This document shows, one piece after another, positions 1 to 12,000 of a stretch of DNA of 64,000 bases. The notes under the pieces were generated by a model that saw only the letters and a program-made list of their open reading frames with translations, searched no databases and had not been told where the DNA came from. This DNA is from Pycnopodia helianthoides. Lineage: Eukaryota; Echinodermata; Asteroidea; Forcipulatida; Asteriidae. The stretch is taken from the NCBI GenBank assembly GCA_032158295.1, contig CM063249.1, forward strand, positions 22,074,270 to 22,138,269, read 5' to 3'. The position numbers and the translations under genes were made by a program. How positions within the stretch are numbered: the first letter of the stretch is position 1; each line of letters starts with the position of its first letter.

Positions 1-874
1 ACTTTTCATATAAATAATGCAAGGTCTAGGGTCAGAATAGTATATAAGATAATTTGGCCTGTGGTGCTGGCCTTATTACATCACATATATGTACGGAGCT
101 TTAAAGAGAATTTTACTGTTCATGATATTTAAGTTCTTCCCAAGCATGCCAAGCTAATAGTTTTCCGCATGAGTAAAATTCATTGGATCATTTTTGCTGG
201 GTGCTGTGTTTACTCTTGCCAGAGAGTGTCAGTGAGGCAGTGGCGGTGCTTCAAGGGAAGTGGGGGTGGGGAGCAAAGGGGGCATTTCCGACGAATTGTT
301 TTCCTTGCCACCCCCAAGTTTTTCCCCCACGCACTTGCTGAAACTGAGTGTTAGGCAGAGGGTATTTTGACTGTTTTATTATCTTTCTTTTCTTCAGCTA
401 GACAAAACACTTTATACACTGCCATTGATGTCAGTAGTTACATAGTTAATGCATTTTAAAAAGTGGAAATTGCCCTCCAAATTCTTTGACCTTTACTTCC
501 CCACTCCTCCAAGAAATAATATTTTAAAAATTATAAAAAGTAAGGGTCCACTTTATGCTTTGGTATTACCCTTACTCCAGACTTGTCAGTCCATCCATTC
601 TTCTGTGTGTTTCCATAAATGATTTTCTGTTTCTTGACTTAGCACAATTTTACAGGCTGTAAAAAGGGGTGAACAAACATTCTCTTTTCAGCTTTACTGT
701 CTCTAATCCTTTTTTCCCCCTTAAAAAAATATGCTGGTACATTTTTCTTTCTTTCTATGAATTGTAGAAAAGGGAATTTATTTATATTATTTATGCTTGG
801 TCTATTTCAGAAATAAAAACCTCACAGCCTTAAGGAAGCTGAATTGAATTTTGTTTCTACAATACTAAGAAGAG

Positions 875-1255
875 TTAAAGGAACATTACAGAATTAGTTT
901 TTGCTAACAAAACAGTTGCTGGCAGTGTAAGCACTTGATGTAATCCACCATATACATAAACTGACAAACCTGTAGAAGTTTGAGATCGATCGGCCATCTG
1001 GGTCACGAGAAAATAGTGAAAAACCGATTACACATTTGCATGAAATCACATAGATTCAACAAATGAATAAAACGCTCAATGAGCGATAAACTCCAATCGG
1101 AAAATTAGTTTATTAATTTCTCATCAAATATGGCATTTCAGACAGAAATATTTCAACATTAATATCATCATTAGACCGTGTAAGTTTTATGTATCTGTGA
1201 TCAAAAAGTATATTTTACAAGTTTTTTTCTAACCAATTCTGTAATGTTTCTTTAA
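875..1255. mobile_element. Miniature inverted-repeat element with TTAA ends
   Basis: The left end reads TTAAAGGAACATTACAGAAT and the right end is its near-perfect inverse (1233-1255), so the ends form a terminal inverted repeat of about 23 bp. TTAA stands at both borders, as expected for piggyBac- or Kolobok-type targets. A second copy of the internal sequence lies at 58688-58985. There is no coding capacity. Confidence 0.75.
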
Positions 1256-1719
1256 AAGTATAAACTACAAAATGTACAAAAGCTAGAGAATTAAAAACGT
1301 TGATAACTAAACAAAATCAAACCACTCCCTGTATTGTGTCTTCATTGTGTTCTGAGAATTTCAGGATTTCTGTAGAGGATCTTGGGGGGGGGGACTTCTG
1401 TACACGAGGAAAAGAGTGTGTTAAAGTATGGAAACATTTTTTTGGGGGGGTGGGGGACAACGTGTGCCACATATCGGGCATGGTGAATAGATTTCAATAC
1501 ACATGCCATACAAATTACCTTTAGTCTTGTTTAGAGAAAATTGTCAAAGAAGTTTTGTTGAAGAACATATCAGGCTTATTTCAATTGCAGCAAACAGTGA
1601 TTTGGGAGGGTTTCAATTATTATTTTCTCAACTTTACTTGATACTTGATAATCAGTTAGCCTTCACTTTAAAAAACTAGTCAATAGCATTTCGCACTAAT
1701 AGAAGCTCAATACCCGGAT

Positions 1720-1749
1720 CTTAGACAACATGCAGAAATGTTGTCTAAG
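1720..1749. repeat. Perfect short hairpin, 12-bp arms
   Basis: CTTAGACAACAT and its exact reverse complement ATGTTGTCTAAG flank the six bases GCAGAA. It sits in single-copy-looking intronic DNA and could fold as RNA or DNA. No function is evident. Confidence 0.7.
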
Positions 1750-2650
1750 TAAAATTCACCAATGTATGTGCGCGTACTTGTCCAAGCTTTATGTTTACTC
1801 GCGTGTACTGACTATACTGCTAATGCGGTCTAGCGTGATAGCAAACCTTTAATGTACTTGTAAGTTTAATTGTGTACAATTTACTGAATTTGTACAGTGG
1901 GCCAATCATGAACCAACTATTAACCATTTTAAAGGTTATTTCTGCTTTCGTCTGGACGTAACAATGTGAGATTGATTTAAAGGATGGAGGCAGGGGGTGG
2001 AATTGCCATTATTGTCATATCAAAGAAGGGATCCAAGGTCAAAACTCTGTTTTGTGACGCACTTATTTTCCAATACACAGTCCTAATGAAAGTAGGAAAT
2101 AAAAAACAAGTCTCTAACCTCACGTTGAAATGGTGTAAAAATGCGAAATTTGAAATGTTTTGAAACATCAAAAACAAAACATGTGTGCATGACGAGAGTG
2201 TCTTAATACTCCAACATAGAGTGAGCAATAAAATAGTGACGTCATCTGGGAAGGGTCTAGACATTTAAAATAAATCTTACATAGAATAAACAATAAAAAA
2301 GACAGTTAGTTTGTAGAAAGTGTGCATATATTAATCAACTATTATGGGTACACCATGTAATAATAACATTTTGAAGAGGTGTTTGCTCTGAAGAAGCTAA
2401 TTGGTTTTATTGTTAACATTTCAAGTATTGTGTTGACCCTTCGCCATTTTGAGAGTCAACTTGTAAGCGTGTGAACGCAGCGTCGCCTAAAATTCATACT
2501 ACGTAATAAATTGGGACATTGCTTCCCAAAATGGTGCTCACAAGATTATTGTGATGATGATGTCAGGCGAATTTGGTCAGTTGGAGTATGTTAGCTCATG
2601 GTATCTTTCTGTGTACAAAGTGCAGTGAATAAGTGTGTACTAGATACCAG

Positions 2651-2885
2651 TGATAATTCCCATGTGAGGTCACACAATGTAAAGTTGGCCATCTTTACAG
2701 GCAATGATATTAATTGTTGAATGCACAGATAATGCACTATTAAACGCATTAAAACAGCATACAGACGTTTTATCAAATTCCTAGCCTGATTGGTTGGTGA
2801 ACCTCATGGCTGCCTAGAACAATAATAAGGTTTGACATGGCTTTAACATGTAGCCAAAGCCCAAGTTGCCTGTAAAGATGACATC
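2651..2885 (-). mobile_element. Dispersed miniature repeat, family A, copy 1 (inverse)
   Basis: The segment contains AAGTTGGCCATCTTTACAGG at one end and CCCAAGTTGCCTGTAAAGAT at the other. Read on the minus strand it matches repeats at 9225-9460 and 12335-12545, which share the 'accaatca' block and the ends based on CATCTTTAC / GTAAAGATG. It is a non-coding short inverted-repeat element. Confidence 0.6.
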
Positions 2886-2953
2886 AGGAACTATCTATTT
2901 TTTGAAGTCTTTTTGATAACATGTGTATCTTCCTTTCTTGTCTTTCTCTTCAG

Positions 2954-3016
2954 CATTTTGACTTTCGGAAACGTTGGGATATTGACTACCTTTCCAAACA
3001 TTGGACCCCACCAGAG
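2954..3016 (+). CDS. SEC14L: SEC14-like exon 1 in window (end of CRAL-TRIO N-terminal helices)
   Basis: The 63-bp exon is in phase 0 at both ends. It follows a pyrimidine tract ending in cttcag and is followed by gtaaga. It encodes HFDFRKRWDIDYLSKHWTPPE minus the last residue boundaries, matching the helix that links the CRAL-TRIO N-terminal region to the lipid-binding fold in SEC14L proteins. The preceding exon, with the start codon, is not visible in positions 1-2953, so it probably lies upstream. Confidence 0.85.
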
Positions 3017-6000
3017 GTAAGAACAACTTTCCACAGCACCACCCCCCCCCCCAAACACACACCTTCAAGTGTGTAAAACACCTGCAATCAGGGACCTCCT
3101 ATTGTCCCCCTTGTGTGTATTAACTTTTGGGTAACAGCTCCCATTGGTTTCATATACTCTTTCCAATTGGGGACCTTTACCCAATTGGGGACCCTATTGT
3201 CCTCTTTTACTACTGTTGTCCTCTTTTACCTACCCACATGCACACAGCTCTGTGTTGCATGTCACTCTGTGGACATCTCTTTGTTCTGTCACTTAAGAAA
3301 ACAAATATTCTTCAACACTGTAAGAAACACTGTGTGGACGTGGGTAGATCCACATAGCGTTTCAAGTCCCTTCATTGTGTGGACCTCTTTTGTTTTCAGG
3401 TCCACACGTCATACGTAACGCTTTAACACGCCCACACACATGTTTGTCGGCAAGGACTTCTCTTCGTTGGGAGTTTTTTAGTGACCTTCTTATTGATTTT
3501 GTACACGAAAGTGGAGCAAGGATATCCTCAGTCTGTCATACCACCATGACCACCTGGATCCCTATTAAAGTTCTTGTTGTCATTGTGCAGACCCCCATCC
3601 CCCACCTTCACAGAATGAGAAAACAGTGTTCTCCCCATGTACAAGTACTTAGCCAGAACAATACACGCAGCCAATCCACAAAAAAATATATAAATGAATC
3701 TTTTTGGGGCATGGTGGGGGGGGACACTTCCGATCAAATTCACAAAAATCATAAAGAAACTATTTAGAATGCCTAAGATTGCACAGTAGGACTTTTAATA
3801 CCAAAGATCTGAGGACATCGTTGCAAGGGGTGACTTTTGGGACGCTAGGTGGCAGCAGACTTCTTGGCAATGTGCGCATGCTTAGAACTTTGTAAACAAT
3901 GGAATTTTACCTGGTAAAGTATGTCTGCTGCCATCTAGCATTCAAACAGCGTGCTTAGGCCAAACTTCCACAATGTGGTTCATGAATTCCCCACAGTTTG
4001 AAAAATCCTGGGGAATACCCTGGTATCAGTGAAATAGGGAGCTTACATCATTGTAGTCATGGTAGTTAGGAAGAGAACATTAATCCCTGTTCTCTGGTTA
4101 TCAAAGCACTCATAAAACCAACCTTCAAAAATTTAATCAACTTCAGTAGTCAGGTTTTAGTGAAAACAATGAAAAATGTTTTGTCAGGAATTTTGTGGAT
4201 GATCGTAGGAGGATTATTTGGATTGTGGCAATCAAAATAAACAGTAACTTGGGAAGTCTTCAAATGCTATTCGCCTGATTTTGACAGTAGTTCAGGTGGA
4301 ATGGGAGGATTGGTACTGGTACTTCATAATCACTGAGTTTTAAAATTTAAATCAGCTTTTGTTTATTTTACCAATCCTTTAAAATATACCACCCTGGAAG
4401 TTCAGGGGATTTCATCTCTAAATCAAAAGAAGATCACTTTTCATTTTTGGACATAAATTTTCATTTTAGTACAACCACAATTCCCATTAGATATAATATT
4501 TCTACCCTGCAAATTTTCTAAATCCTATGACTGCCCCAAAACAACCAGCAAAATTAGAACAAAAATATGTACACCAAACCATGCTCTGATGTTGAATCAT
4601 AATTTACTCAGGAAGTCATTCAAGTACCAGGTACCATTAACATTTTCAAATCCATAAACTGAAGGATTGAATATAAGAGGTTTTATGTTTAATAGTGCTA
4701 ACTTTCTTGTGTTAGGGAAATAAATCTATAAATCACCCTGAACCTGAGAATGTGCTGGTAGGATGGAAGCATTTTGTGCAGATACCAAAAAGTTTGTTGA
4801 ACTGGGAAAGGTGGCTGTGTTTAATAAGATTGAGGATGAGTTCAGGTTTCTTGTTTTACAAATATCAAAAATAATGTTGTTGTGTTTTGTTTGCCATGAA
4901 TACCTAATGTAGAAGATTTCAAAAACAGAAAAGCTAATTTAGAGTTTTGCATAATCACCATGTTACATAATTATCTACAATTTACAAATTGGCTGCTACA
5001 TGTATACATTGTGGATGCAAAAGCGTAGGCCAGACTATGTAATAGGCCGTGCACAAACTAGTAGCAAATTCAACACATCAGGTTCTGCTGCTGTACATGT
5101 CAAGAAGTTATTAGTGTGGCTTGTCATTACAGGCCAAGCACAGGCCTGGAATTTTATCTTTGCCGGGGCAAGGTCATTTTCATTCCTCAAAGGGCACTTT
5201 CATCGGAGAACTTTCAAAGGGGCATCAAAACTAAGACCAGGGCAACAGACACATGACAGTTTAATAATGTTATCAATAGGGTAGGTGTTAACTGTAAACC
5301 ATTAAGCCATAGCGGTCCAAGAATTGAACCTTGAGGGACAGAACATTTAACAATAAGTCAGCCATAGTATTCAAACAGTCTTAAAATGTTAATAAACGAG
5401 TACAATTATGCTTTATAGCTTACCATATCAATTTGTTTATGGCCCAAACCGCTCTTATTTGTTTAAATCAATTTTAACAAAATGTAAAACATTTGCATGC
5501 GCGCACACACACACAGAGACTTTGGGTGGAAAGGGATCCTGTACCATACATTATCTATAGCGTACACGAGCGACGCATAACTTAAATACCCACAAGGTAT
5601 GTACGCGGGATTATAATTGGTGATCAACTTCTTAGATCCTAAAAGTACGAGCCTTAATATGCTTAACAAGGTCCAATCGGAACACTTTTTAGCTAACTAG
5701 TAAGACCAGAACCTTTCCTATAAGCCTTTTGATAATATAAGAAGGTCACACAGTGGTGCAGTTTGTATTTACGGTGAGTTGAAGAGACTCGGTTCGCTGA
5801 AAACTGCGTTTTTACACACAAAATGGTGATAAATTCTGCTAAAACAGCAACACATGTAAATAACCTAAAAAGGATGGGCTTATTCTTTAATCAAAGTTTA
5901 ATATTTGATATCAGTGTGATGTAGAATTATGTTGTCTTCCTTATACTCTTTTAAGAAGTCAAAGCAATGCTCGTCTTTTCAGTTGTATACAAAAAGTGAC

Positions 6001-9000
6001 ACTGAGTCACAGTTTTTTATGGCAATTCCCATAACGGAATAATCAATGACTGTGTGGCAGTACTGGCTGCTTGAAAAGGAGCGCCAACAAATTGATCTAT
6101 GATGTATTTGTCCCAGTACTGCACACTGCAAAAACTCTGGTGTTTTAAAATTGATTCTTTCTGGTATCTATACAAATATATGTGGCAACACCGACTTGGT
6201 GTTTATTTGATAAACAATATAGTAATGGTAATACATTGTAACTAACACCATGTCGGTTATGTCAAGGATACATATGTACATGTACATGAAAGAATCGATT
6301 TAACACCAGAGTTTTAGCAGCGTACCTACATGTACATGTATACTACTTACTAGTGTCCTGTGACCTATGAAACCCACTTTCTAGCATGAACATATTATGA
6401 TCTACATGTATATTAAAACAGAAGTAAAATTTTTACTTTTGAAAGGTTCTTCGGTTTCTCTTAAAAGTACAGCCAGCAGAAAAATATGTTCCTTCCGGGG
6501 TGTTTGCGGTTTTTGTTATTATTGAACCAATTCACCTGATATCATCACCACTGCAAAATCTTGGTTTCGCCATTTTGGGGGTCAGTTTCTCTGTGTGTTA
6601 TACAGTGTAGTGCGCATTTTAAGCAAACCGATGTTTACACGCTCACGATATCTTTACATGCAGTTTGACTCCAAAAATGGCAGGCCCTGGACAGACCGGC
6701 AGTGGCCCTGTGTGACCTCGCTGCAAGGGGTCAGTATCATGTACATGTACATGCACATGTACATGTATGTACATGGTGTGGTTCTACAAAGAACCCTTAG
6801 AAGTTTATTATCAAAGGACATTCTCTGTTTGTCAGGAGACAGCTGGATTTCAACTGGAAGTCATGTTAACACTAATCCCTGCACCAGAATTCCTCACTAG
6901 CCTACATGTACAATGTAGTAACACCTAAGTCCACTCTAAAAGTTGGAGTCCAGCTACATATTCATGGTGTGGTTCTGAAAAGAACCATAGGTTTATTTGA
7001 TGTTCCAATTGACATTCTCTGTTTGTCATCAGAAGATAGCTGGATTTCAACTGGAAGTCATGCTAATACTTATCCCTGCATTAGAATTCCTCACTAGCCT
7101 AGTAACATTTAAGTCCCCACTCCAAGATGGAATACAACTATTACTATATATATGTGTATGTACATGTATATATGTACATGTTGTTTTATTAAACAACAAA
7201 GCAGAGCAGTGCCCAATTTCAAGGCTCTGCTTACCGCCGAGTTCTGCACTTGCGATCACCATTCCGCTTACTGTGCAAGCGCCGAATTTCTGTGCTAGCT
7301 GTGTAAGTGAAGAATGCCTAGTAACGTGGAGTACGCACGCACGCGCGCTGGCAAAAATTCCCTGCTAACCTTGACATAAGCGCTGAATTCCCTGCTTTCG
7401 TAAGCGCCGATTCTTTGCTTATCTTAAGCAGAGCCATGAAATTGGGCTCTTTTTATTGTCTGAAACATCAATAAACCAGCGATTCTTTCAGAACTACATA
7501 CACTACACTGTACATGTACTCACAAACTAGTATTCATGTGTTACTGCAAAGCTCAATTTATTGGAATTTGCTTTCACCATGCAAATCTTCATAAATTTTC
7601 TCTGCTTATGTTAATTTTTCCCTGTAACATAATCAAGGGAATTGATTGAACCTATTGATGTTACAGCGTCCCACTCGCATTGACAGAATAATGTTTCCTA
7701 TGAGGTTCTGTAATATTTAGGAAGTGTGCACGTTCAGGATAATGTTTGTTATGCCATTCTAATATTTAGTTCATGAAATATTGTATGTTCGTGTTGATTA
7801 GGCATGTGACTTCTCAGGATTTTCTTGAGCCTTCAAATTGAAGGGAGAAAGAAGTAGTCTACATTGTGTCCAAACCTGTAGTTTAGTATTTCTGGTGATG
7901 CACAGTCTGCATACCTCCTGAATTGTAAAACCTGGGAGAATCTGGGATCTAGAATAAGGAAAAACCTGGGCCTGCAAGATATTTTCCAGGAATTTTCAGA
8001 CTTGTCAATTTTCATCCCTGTAGGCTATGTAGAGTAATTTATAATGTTTTTTCACAGTAAAAATTGTTGTGTATCATATTATTTTGTTCTCTTTCTTACC
8101 TTTTAGCCTTGAGGCTGCAATGAATTTTAATAATTAATTTAACAATAATAGTGGTACAACCGAAATTAATGTAGATTATATGTAGTCTGCAAAGTGGAAC
8201 ACATACAATGAATGCGTTGATGGGCAGTAGAATTTGTATGGCTTTGTTGTCTGGTTCAGCATTTCAAAATGAGAAAAATACAAAAGCATTGTATGGTTTC
8301 TTTGAGACATCTAAGATGACTGGCTTGTGTTTCTATGCGTACATAAACGCGCATTAAAGGCAAAGATAATATACAATAAATGTAGACCTATACAACAAAA
8401 CTAACCTGTAATAATTTCACTTCAAAAGGTGGTAGCATTTTTGAGGTATTGCCGAATATCTGAGTGGTTATGTCCACGCAGGAAGAATAATCCGTAATTA
8501 GAACACCCAATCTAAGAAATTTTTTATGCAGAAACATTTCTCAGATTGGAATAATTTTGAATCCCTGTCTCTTAAAGCACATTCCTTAGAAAGGAATCAT
8601 TTCTCAAAATGTTTTATTATCAACAGCTGCAGCGCTTCTTACCAAGTCAGTTTTTATGGTCATTAATTTTTGGAGTAATTACCAAAGGTATACCATCCCT
8701 TTAAGAACTGATGTATGGCTATTATTATTAATGATTCTGTTTTTCCATCCTTATTTTAATTCCTTTAGGTCTTAGATAAATACTTTGTGGGTGGTTTGTT
8801 TGGAGAGGCTAGAGATGGCTCCCCGGTTTGGTTTGATCCGTACGGTCATATCGACACCAAAGGCATCATCATGTCCGTTTCCAGAAACGACTTCTTGAAG
8901 TTTAAGATCTTAGCGTGTGAGAGGATACAGAAAGCCCTGAAAGAGCAGTCAAAGAAGGTACCAAAGACTTTGTCAACTCACCTACGAGTAATAATAACAC

Positions 9001-12000
9001 AAAATTAGCCCTTGAGAAAGACTCTGCTAGGGTTGAAATGTGAAGCCATTAGTTGTTTTTACATATATACCACAGGTTATTTTGGTTGGTAAGCAGTTTG
9101 CAACAGCTAATTTTCCTGTTTTCATTATTTAGTCATAATAATAATAATAATTGATAATAAAATAACAATAATACATCAAGGATCCTGAGAATGACCTTTA
9201 AGATCTAAGGCTCAAGGACGCAGCCTGACTGGCACAAAGGAAAATATTATCCTTCTCTAAAAAAGAAAAAACCTTGGGTTTTGGCTCTGAGATGCGACTA
9301 GCTTTTTAAATTTTTCAAAGGAGCCAATTGGTTCACTGACCAATCATTTAGTAAAACTGCAAATTGCATGCAGCTGCATACATGTCGTAGTGAGTTCAAA
9401 ACTGGTGTACAGTATCATTGCCCTTAAAGATGGCCAACTTTACACTGTGTGACACAGGGCTAAAATTTAGTGTGAAAAATCCACAAAGTGTTTACTGGAC
9501 CAGAATTATTTTACAAGACCAAAATTGAAATGAGAAGAGAAAAAAAACTTACACAGTTTAACATTTGAACTGTTTTAATTTGAACAAGCACAAAGAGAAG
9601 ATTTATCTCATTTGTATTATGGGTAAGAATTCTTCAATACTCAACAGAACTGAAAGAGATTTATCAGACTGAAGGTTTAAATCCTGCTTTAGTAAATGGT
9701 TCTTTGTTCAACCCAAAACTACTTCAAATTTACCCAGTCAATTTTCCAGTTCTGGTATATTACTTGACAATTGATATTGAGTCTAGATTCTGACGTTCAA
9801 AATCAATGATGTGATTTTTTACTGTTATTTTGTAACTCTTGCATGTCTGGTGAGCAATTGAGCTAAAATTTCACGGGTTGTTATTTCATGTAAATGTTGG
9901 ATCACGCAAAGTTTGGATACTGATCTTTGACAGTTACCAATGTTGGCCGCTTGCTTTAATAAGTGAAGGCAAACAATTAGACTTTAACAGGGCCTAACGC
10001 TCAAATATGTTTGAGACTTGCAAAGTCTAGATACAAACAGATTTCTCATCTGGCAATTGTTTTTTAACCATTGCTTTTCTGCAGCATGGTAGGAGGATTG
10101 AGATGTACACGCTAGTCTTTGACCTCGATAAGGTCAACTTCTCCCATCTGTGGCGACCTTTTGTTAATCTCTACAATGAGGTCATCAAAATATGGGAAGC
10201 CAATTATCCGGAATCTCTCAAAGTTGCTTTTGTGATTAACAGTAAGTTGAGATTTGTTTATTTGGTTTTGTCCCCATTTGTAGATAGGGCCAATAGTTAG
10301 GTTGCAGGTTTTTTGATGACAAGTTATTGATTGCAATTTGGACTGGAAATTATCTGTCAGTGGTGCCATTGAAATTTGTAAACAGAGTGTTTTTGAGAGC
10401 CAGTTGGCGATTGTGAGGGGGAGGTTTGCATTTTGCCAAAATGGAAAATCGTTATCTCAAAATGAGAAATCTCATTAAAGTGCTTCACAAAACTATGGTA
10501 AAAAGCATTAAACCGACCATAAAGAATTCTTATAAATTGGATTTTGTAATGGAGACATGACATCAGGGAATACCAGTATGTCATTATGATGAGTCAGACA
10601 ATATGTACAGACAGACAAACGGACAGACAGACAGACATGAACAGTCAAAAAGGTAAAGAGAAAGGGGGGCAAGTTACTGGCACATCCTAAGTTGAGAAGT
10701 GGACAGTTGCCTCAGTACTAAAGGGAGGGTATACCTTTGGTAATAACTCAAAAAATTAATGACCATAAAAATGTTTTGGGAAAAAGCACTGCAGCTGTTG
10801 ATAATGTATGACATTTTGAGAAACAAATCTCTTCTAAGGAATGTGGTTTTAGAGAAAGGGATTCAAAACAATTTCAATCTGAGAAACGTTTCATGTATGA
10901 AATGTTTGTCAGATTGTGGATTTCAATTGCTGAATTTTCTTCCTGCTTGGACAAAACCGCTACAGATTTTCAGCGATATCTTTAAAAACGCTACCACCTT
11001 TTGAAATGAAATTTTCACAGGTTAGTTACATATATTTAGGAATAAAAAGATCCAACGGTTCCAAAAACCAAAGGTATTCTTTGCCTTTAAGCCCTGTTCA
11101 TACTCACGTGAATTGCAAAAGCGAGGCCAATTTCCTTTCGTCACAATTGGAAAATGCTCGTACCATATTGTTTGCGTCTCGGGAATTACTTCGTATTCGC
11201 TTTCACGTGAAGTATGAACTGGGCCTTATTAATAGGATTTGTCATTCCATCCATGTTTTAATTCTTTCTCTTTATTAAATATATCGTTGATTCACAGCTC
11301 CTAAGATGTTCACCGTGGGATTCAATTTAATTAAACCGTTCCTTAGTGAAGAGACAGCAGCTAAAGCAGTCATCGTAGACAGTAAGTACACAGCAAATTT
11401 TATACATTTAATGTATGAACTATACACATTTTTGTCATCACTGGGCACTCTTGGGGGTCTAGGGGTTAAGACATCTGCTCTATAATGCAGGGGTCACGGG
11501 TTCGAATCCTACCCAAGTAGCCTGTGGATTTTTCCCCAGGACTCAAAAAATATACTTGAGTATACATGTGTAGTGCTGATCAAATGGGTGTACTGGGAAA
11601 TCTAATACATGCATAATGTTCATATACATGTACCCCATATATAAAATATACAAAAACATTGACATCCCTAATTTGCATTGAATGATGTAGCCAAGCATGC
11701 ACATTTTTGAGAAATCATTGCACAAATATCTTGGCTTTTAATTCTATCATGATTTAGTATTTAAATTGCATACAAAATTATAATTCGTATTGGAAAGGTT
11801 GATACAACATAATAATCGGGGGATTCTCTTTTGTTTCAAGAAGTTTTTGGTATGATTTTAAATGATGAGGGCTGAAGCTTTTAAGAAAAACTGCAATAAA
11901 TGATACAAATTGCTGTCTACATTGATTTTATCTCTCTTCAAATATGGAATTTTTTTCTGTTGATGGTTGCATGAAGCATACATGAGTGAGCAATGTATGT

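Larger units (their letters stand above)
1..2953. other. Upstream intron or flank of the SEC14-like gene
   Basis: I see no exon that could supply the missing N-terminus, so this is most likely the downstream part of an intron of the SEC14-like gene. It contains a TTAA-ended miniature element (875-1255), a perfect hairpin (1720-1749) and a dispersed repeat (2651-2885). The rest is AT-rich sequence without recognisable structure. Confidence 0.6.
3017..8768 (+). other. SEC14L: Large intron between exons 1 and 2 of the SEC14-like gene
   Basis: The 5.75-kb interval between a gtaaga donor and a tcctttag acceptor has no further exon. It holds a dispersed repeat with an inverted CTCF-like motif pair (3735-4020), a hairpin element (6118-6330), a tandem duplication (6773-7100) and two further inverted-repeat elements (7211-7447, 8409-8706). 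The stretches 3020-3730, 4021-6117 and 7448-8408 contain only simple sequence and weak old repeats. Confidence 0.8.

Noticed and set aside
169..354. 61-codon frame as a possible upstream exon of the SEC14-like gene
   Set aside because: The sequence does not match the expected N-terminal helices and lacks a donor in the right phase to join 2954.
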